From: DAOTVS01 sp034436375
GTDB lineage: Bacteria; Chloroflexota; Anaerolineae; SpSt-313
Reading direction: 5' to 3'
NCBI GenBank assembly: GCA_034436375.1
Contig: DAOTVS010000348.1
Span: forward strand, 1-9,210
Length of the DNA: 9,210 bases
Of this stretch, positions 7,201 through 9,210 are shown one piece after another. The notes beneath the pieces are model-generated. The model was not told where the DNA came from. It worked only from the letters and a program-made list of their open reading frames with translations, and searched no databases. Positions within the stretch are counted from its first letter, which is position 1. Every line of letters starts with the position of its first letter. A program made the position numbers and the translations under genes.

Positions 7201-7571
7201 GGCCAGTAGGCCGCCGCCAGGCGAACCTGTTCGGCATTCTGCAGATCCAGGCTCGATAACCCCATCAATGCCAGCCAACGGGAGGATGGGAGCGTTCCCC
7301 CCAACGACCGCGCCAGCATCAGCCCCAGGGCGCTTGCCCAAAAGCCTACCGTGCCCGCGGGGCTCGTGAGGCCCTGCAGATGGCCATTCCCCAGCGCCAG
7401 CCCTTGCCAGAACTGGAAAGAGCGAAAAGCCCAATTCAGCTCACCTTTGGCCACAAACGCCGCCATCTGCATGATGCGCGGCACAAGCGCCAGCGTAAAC
7501 AGCAGCGGGTAGAGCAGCCACTCCACCCACCACCAAGCCACCCGGTGCGCGCGCACGGTATTGTCTCTCAT
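4293..7571 (-). CDS. GT-C/GT39-like membrane protein with degenerate catalytic motifs and three C-terminal domains
   Basis: A 1092-residue paralog of the protein at 68-3343, with the same layout: about 11-12 hydrophobic segments to ~440, a soluble middle part with NPWLGAGG (452-459) and SWGEG (463-467), then three repeat domains (about 680-793, 817-929, 958-1070). The two align almost end to end, but the active-site region differs. TWDEP of the paralog reads AKGEL here (41-45): the catalytic Asp position is G43, and only the following Glu (E44) remains. HPG reads SPA (70-72), and the basic KKKYDRY stretch is replaced near 350-357 by RDVADPRP. The protein may be an inactive partner or scaffold, or an enzyme with altered chemistry. 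The frame is intact over its whole length, so it is not a decayed gene. The ATG follows AAAGGAG with a 5-base gap. It lies 97 bp after the GT2 gene. Confidence 0.82.
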   Translation of the reverse strand: MRDNTVRAHRVAWWWVEWLLYPLLFTLALVPRIMQMAAFVAKGELNWAFRSFQFWQGLALGNGHLQGLTSPAGTVGFWASALGLMLARSLGGTLPSSRWLALMGLSSLDLQNAEQVRLAAAYWPLAKLSAAALSALLIVVVAWLVARLWGMRAGILLSLILTIAPYHLALSHVLGDEAATAGLSLAALLALLWALRTPERWLGFLPAGALAGLALLNGPLAAPLLPYSLFLLAVGHFRRGLPWAQLACNAGLWCAAGLLMALLAWPVAYTEPVAAALSDLSRQVASGLAWNGHTLPALALALGLHMPPLTWVGLALTVVTLPFTESRQSRRAHLLAVWGLAPIQVLVATYRDVADPRPLLPALLALDTTAALGIAGAVALGARWLGRACKAAAPLAMATVPVAYSRLGAEKLATSWWELALRLALSAVAVAAIIWQGLAVFRYRPYYAAYCNPWLGAGGLQTSWGEGIDQAAHYLNAQPGADGSSVATLHLDSLAPFFIGNVVPLSPETVLSADYVVLYRTDWEQPGPVAQGLLDKEPTQRFRVFGVECARLYANRVHEPVLRVLDDAVLPDDVVIVDALTPLPQHFHGAASLSQIQVTDAVQAAADLERLATGRWRLWHVAFAGADPQRIVDGLLESQAVLAQRWTVPGAIISLYLLPLQLHFHALAPTEEMQLTLAASPVADSGQTLTLARVGVSSTQVQYRQRISVALQWQVQGRPTGNLALSLRLLDDQGRTWAQQDGWLSDAEGRSTAAWPGTGQVETLHTLAVPPGAPPGPYRLQGILYDVDTLQRMGEPFDLASLEILAAQLPPTAEEINPPNRLQVSLADGVEVLGYEIGAASLLPGQDLPVRIWWRVTHPVTAAYQAQLILLDAEGHERGTQTVELAGPEHPTPMWIAGEVIEGRYSLPVSPKAAAGKALLGVQLMTQRGAVGQAIRLGSVQVQAVERSFDVPEMQNKRQETIDQKVRLLGYDLTAARPGETAHLTLYWQCLAPMPGNYTVFVHLLDKQGQIRAAHDGIPVAGNRPTSGWVLHEVLADIHPLHLPQDLPPGEYVLEVGLYDAATGVRLPAYDGSDRRLLQDRIVLGKVVISKT
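4362..5534 (-). repeat. three divergent C-terminal protein domains of the upstream GT-C-like protein
   Basis: These are the same domain type as in the paralog, at residues 680-793 (bases 5193-5534), 817-929 (4785-5123) and 958-1070 (4362-4700). The last copy is the best preserved: VRLLGYDL (966-973), ARPGE, LTLYWQ (984-989), FVHLLDKQG (1001-1009), RPTSGW, PPGEYVLEVGLYD (1048-1060), VRLP. Each copy matches the copy in the same position of the other protein better than its own neighbours, for example VQYRQ in both first copies. This suggests that the three-domain tail formed before the two genes separated (by eye; a tree would settle it). Confidence 0.7.
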
Positions 7572-7668
7572 CGGCGCTCCTTTGCACTATGTACCGGGAA
7601 TGCGAGCGACGGAGGTCTTGTTCGTCTTTGCCCAATCCTGCCGAAGGTGGGGCGCTTTTTGCCAGAGG
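7572..7668. other. 97-bp gap with only a ribosome binding site
   Basis: Apart from the AAAGGAG site on the minus strand (7583-7577), 5 bases before the GT-C-like start, I see no hairpin with a T-tract, no convincing -35/-10 pair and no small gene. Read-through from the GT2 gene is the simplest assumption. Confidence 0.5.
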
Positions 7669-8631
7669 CTATTCTGGCCTGGTTGCGTTTAATACCTGCC
7701 GCACAACATAGATAGGCTTTTGCTGGCTCTCGTGATAGGTGCGAGCGATCATCTCTCCCAGAAGGCCCATGCTCACCATCTGCACGCCCACCACCAGCAG
7801 CAGCACACTCAGCAGCAGGAGAGGACGCCCACCGATAGGCTGCCCGAGCACCAGCTTGACCACGGTCAGGTAGAGCCCGGCCAGGAAGCCCAGGCCGAAG
7901 GATATGAGCCCCAGCAGGCCGAAAACGTGGGCCGGGCGCGTGCCATAGGAGAGCAAAAAGCGCACGGTCAAGAGGTCCAGAATCACCCGCACCGTCCGCC
8001 CGATGCCGTACTTGGATTTGCCGAAACGGCGCGGCTCGTGGTGCACGGGGATTTCGGCCACAGCCACGCCCATTGAGCTGGCCAGGGCGGGGATGAAGCG
8101 GTGCAGCTCACCGTAGAGGCGCACATTCTTGACCACTTCCAGGCGGTAGGCCTTGAGCGAACAGCCGTAATCGTGCAACTGTACGCCGGTCACCTTGCCG
8201 ATCAGGCGGTTGGCGATCATGGAGGGCAGCCGGCGGCTCAGGAAGGGATCCTGCCGCTTGAGGCGCCAGCCGCTCACCACATCGTATCCCTCCTCGATCT
8301 TGTCCAGCAGCAGGGGGATATCGGCAGGGTCGTTCTGCAGGTCAGCGTCGAGGGTCACCACCACGGCCCCCTGCGCCAGGTCAAAGCCGGCCGCAAAGGC
8401 AGCCGTCTGGCCGAAATTCCGCCGGAAGCGGATGACCTTGAGGCGTGGCTCACTGCGGGCGATCTCTTCCAGGATGGCGAAGGAGCCGTCCCGGGAACCG
8501 TCGTCGACAATGATGACTTCCCACTCCACCCCGGGCAGCCGGGAGAGGGAAGCGAACAGGCGCTCTGTGAGCGGGCGCACGCTGTCTTCCTCGTTATACA
8601 GAGGGATGACCACTGAGAGGTCCAGGCTCAT
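7669..8631 (-). CDS. family 2 polyprenyl-phosphate glycosyltransferase (DPM1/GtrB/ArnC-like)
   Basis: A 320-residue enzyme with a GT-A domain and two C-terminal membrane helices (about 233-258 and 268-292). It is expected to transfer a sugar from a nucleotide donor to undecaprenyl or another polyprenyl phosphate on the cytoplasmic face. Visible motifs are SVVIPLYNEE (6-15), IVDDGSRDGS (41-50), RNFGQTAAF (71-79), DADLQNDP (95-102, with the metal-binding DxD) and the HHEPRRFGKSKYG loop (197-209) typical of this subfamily. I start it at 8631 and not at the in-frame ATG at 8652. The 8631 ATG overlaps the epimerase stop as ATGA, has AAAGGAG 7 bases upstream, and gives MSLDLSVVIPLYN, the usual N-terminus. 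Overlap implies translational coupling with the epimerase. Its product would be the natural donor for a GT-C enzyme downstream. The sugar is not determined. Confidence 0.92.
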   Translation of the reverse strand: MSLDLSVVIPLYNEEDSVRPLTERLFASLSRLPGVEWEVIIVDDGSRDGSFAILEEIARSEPRLKVIRFRRNFGQTAAFAAGFDLAQGAVVVTLDADLQNDPADIPLLLDKIEEGYDVVSGWRLKRQDPFLSRRLPSMIANRLIGKVTGVQLHDYGCSLKAYRLEVVKNVRLYGELHRFIPALASSMGVAVAEIPVHHEPRRFGKSKYGIGRTVRVILDLLTVRFLLSYGTRPAHVFGLLGLISFGLGFLAGLYLTVVKLVLGQPIGGRPLLLLSVLLLVVGVQMVSMGLLGEMIARTYHESQQKPIYVVRQVLNATRPE

Positions 8632-9210
8632 GCGAGCACTCCTTTCAGCCATTCCACCTCAGCACGCAGGCCGTCGGCCAGAGATACACGGGGCGCATAG
8701 CCGATGAGCTTCTGCGCGGCGCTGGTGTCGGCCCAGGTGTGGCGCACATCACCGTATTGCTTGCCCTGGCGCTCCACCTGCACCGGCAACGCCGTAATCT
8801 CGCCCAAAAGTTGGATGACATGGTTCACCGTCACGCGCGACCCGCCGCCGATATTGAGCACCACGCCCTCCAGGCTCGACTGCATCGCCTGCATATTGGC
8901 CGTGACGATATCCTCGACAAAGGTGAAATCGCGAGTCTGCTCACCGTTATCATAAAGCGTCAGGCTCTGTCCCTGCAGGATGGCCCGGATAAAGCGGTTA
9001 AAGGCCATATCGGGGCGCTGGCGCGGGCCATAGACGGTGAAATAGCGCAGCGAGACGGTCGGCAGGCCGAAATTGGCGTGATAGAGCTGGCAGAGGTGCT
9101 CGGCCGCCAGCTTGCTCACCCCGTAGGGTGAGAGGGGCTGCGGGCGCGCCGTCTCGCGCATAGGCAGCTCGACGGCATCGCCATAGACGGAGGAGGACGA
9201 AGCGTAGATA
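8628..9210 (-). CDS. NAD-dependent nucleotide-sugar epimerase/dehydratase (extended SDR), C-terminal part
   Basis: About 194 residues of an extended short-chain dehydrogenase are visible; the N-terminus with the NAD-binding Rossmann motif lies beyond 9210. The reading frame stays open to the edge, so the ATG at 9161 is internal. The catalytic set is present: SSSSVYGD just inside the edge carries the Ser, and YGVSK the Tyr and Lys. RYFTVYGPRQRPDMA, then GEQTRDFTFVEDIV and LNIGGGSRVTV, are hallmarks of UDP-glucose/UDP-glucuronate 4-epimerase-like proteins; the RPDMA wording leans towards the glucuronate type, but the substrate is not certain. The end (VEWLKGVLA) is the normal length for the family. 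It is the first visible gene of the set and overlaps the GT2 gene by 4 bp. It likely supplies the nucleotide sugar used by that enzyme. Confidence 0.9.
   Translation of the reverse strand, partial: IYASSSSVYGDAVELPMRETARPQPLSPYGVSKLAAEHLCQLYHANFGLPTVSLRYFTVYGPRQRPDMAFNRFIRAILQGQSLTLYDNGEQTRDFTFVEDIVTANMQAMQSSLEGVVLNIGGGSRVTVNHVIQLLGEITALPVQVERQGKQYGDVRHTWADTSAAQKLIGYAPRVSLADGLRAEVEWLKGVLA
8639..8645 (-). promoter_or_regulatory. ribosome binding site deciding the GT2 start
   Basis: AAAGGAG on the minus strand, inside the 3' end of the epimerase gene, sits 7 bases before the ATG at 8631-8629. It supports that start over the upstream in-frame ATG at 8652, whose extra residues (MAERSAR) do not look like this family. 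Confidence 0.7.

Noticed and set aside
4293..7571. Calling the GT-C-like gene a pseudogene
   Set aside because: The frame is open over the whole length, has a good ribosome binding site and matches its paralog to the C-terminus. Only specific catalytic positions differ.
7640..7668. Possible terminator at the G-rich stretch followed by five T (plus strand)
   Set aside because: There is no complementary stem before the T-run, and no plus-strand gene ends there.

Overview
The window looks like GC-rich bacterial chromosomal DNA. The large membrane glycosyltransferases with long C-terminal repeat tails recall Chloroflexota (Anaerolineae-type) genomes. That assignment rests on memory of the family and not on any marker gene here, so treat it as tentative. 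All five genes lie on the minus strand and read right to left, like one envelope-glycan locus.

In transcription order: (1) 9210-8628, the C-terminal part of an NAD-dependent sugar-nucleotide epimerase, cut by the window edge; (2) 8631-7669, a family 2 glycosyltransferase with two C-terminal membrane helices, of the type that loads a sugar onto a polyprenyl phosphate, joined to gene 1 by an ATGA start/stop overlap; (3) 7571-4293, a GT-C/GT39-like membrane protein that lacks the usual catalytic motifs; (4) 4154-3372, a class II aldolase/adducin-family protein with a complete set of metal ligands; (5) 3343-68, a second GT-C/GT39 protein, paralogous to gene 3, that keeps the catalytic-looking motifs. 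The stop codon of gene 5 sits in a perfect 70-bp palindrome that fills positions 1-70.

A plausible pathway follows. The epimerase prepares a nucleotide sugar. The GT2 enzyme moves it to a lipid carrier on the cytoplasmic face. The GT-C enzyme(s) then use the lipid-linked sugar on the outer face, where the three-domain C-terminal tails are expected to lie. The aldolase has no obvious place in this scheme and separates the two paralogs. There is no RNA gene, CRISPR array, transposase or complete mobile element. The gaps between genes are short (28, 138 and 97 bp); only the 138-bp gap shows structure: inverted repeats, a hairpin and a weak promoter candidate.

The points most worth a second look are the perfect palindrome, which is possibly longer than the window shows and possibly an assembly fold-back, and the active-looking/inactive-looking pair of GT-C paralogs that share an unusual outer-face tail.
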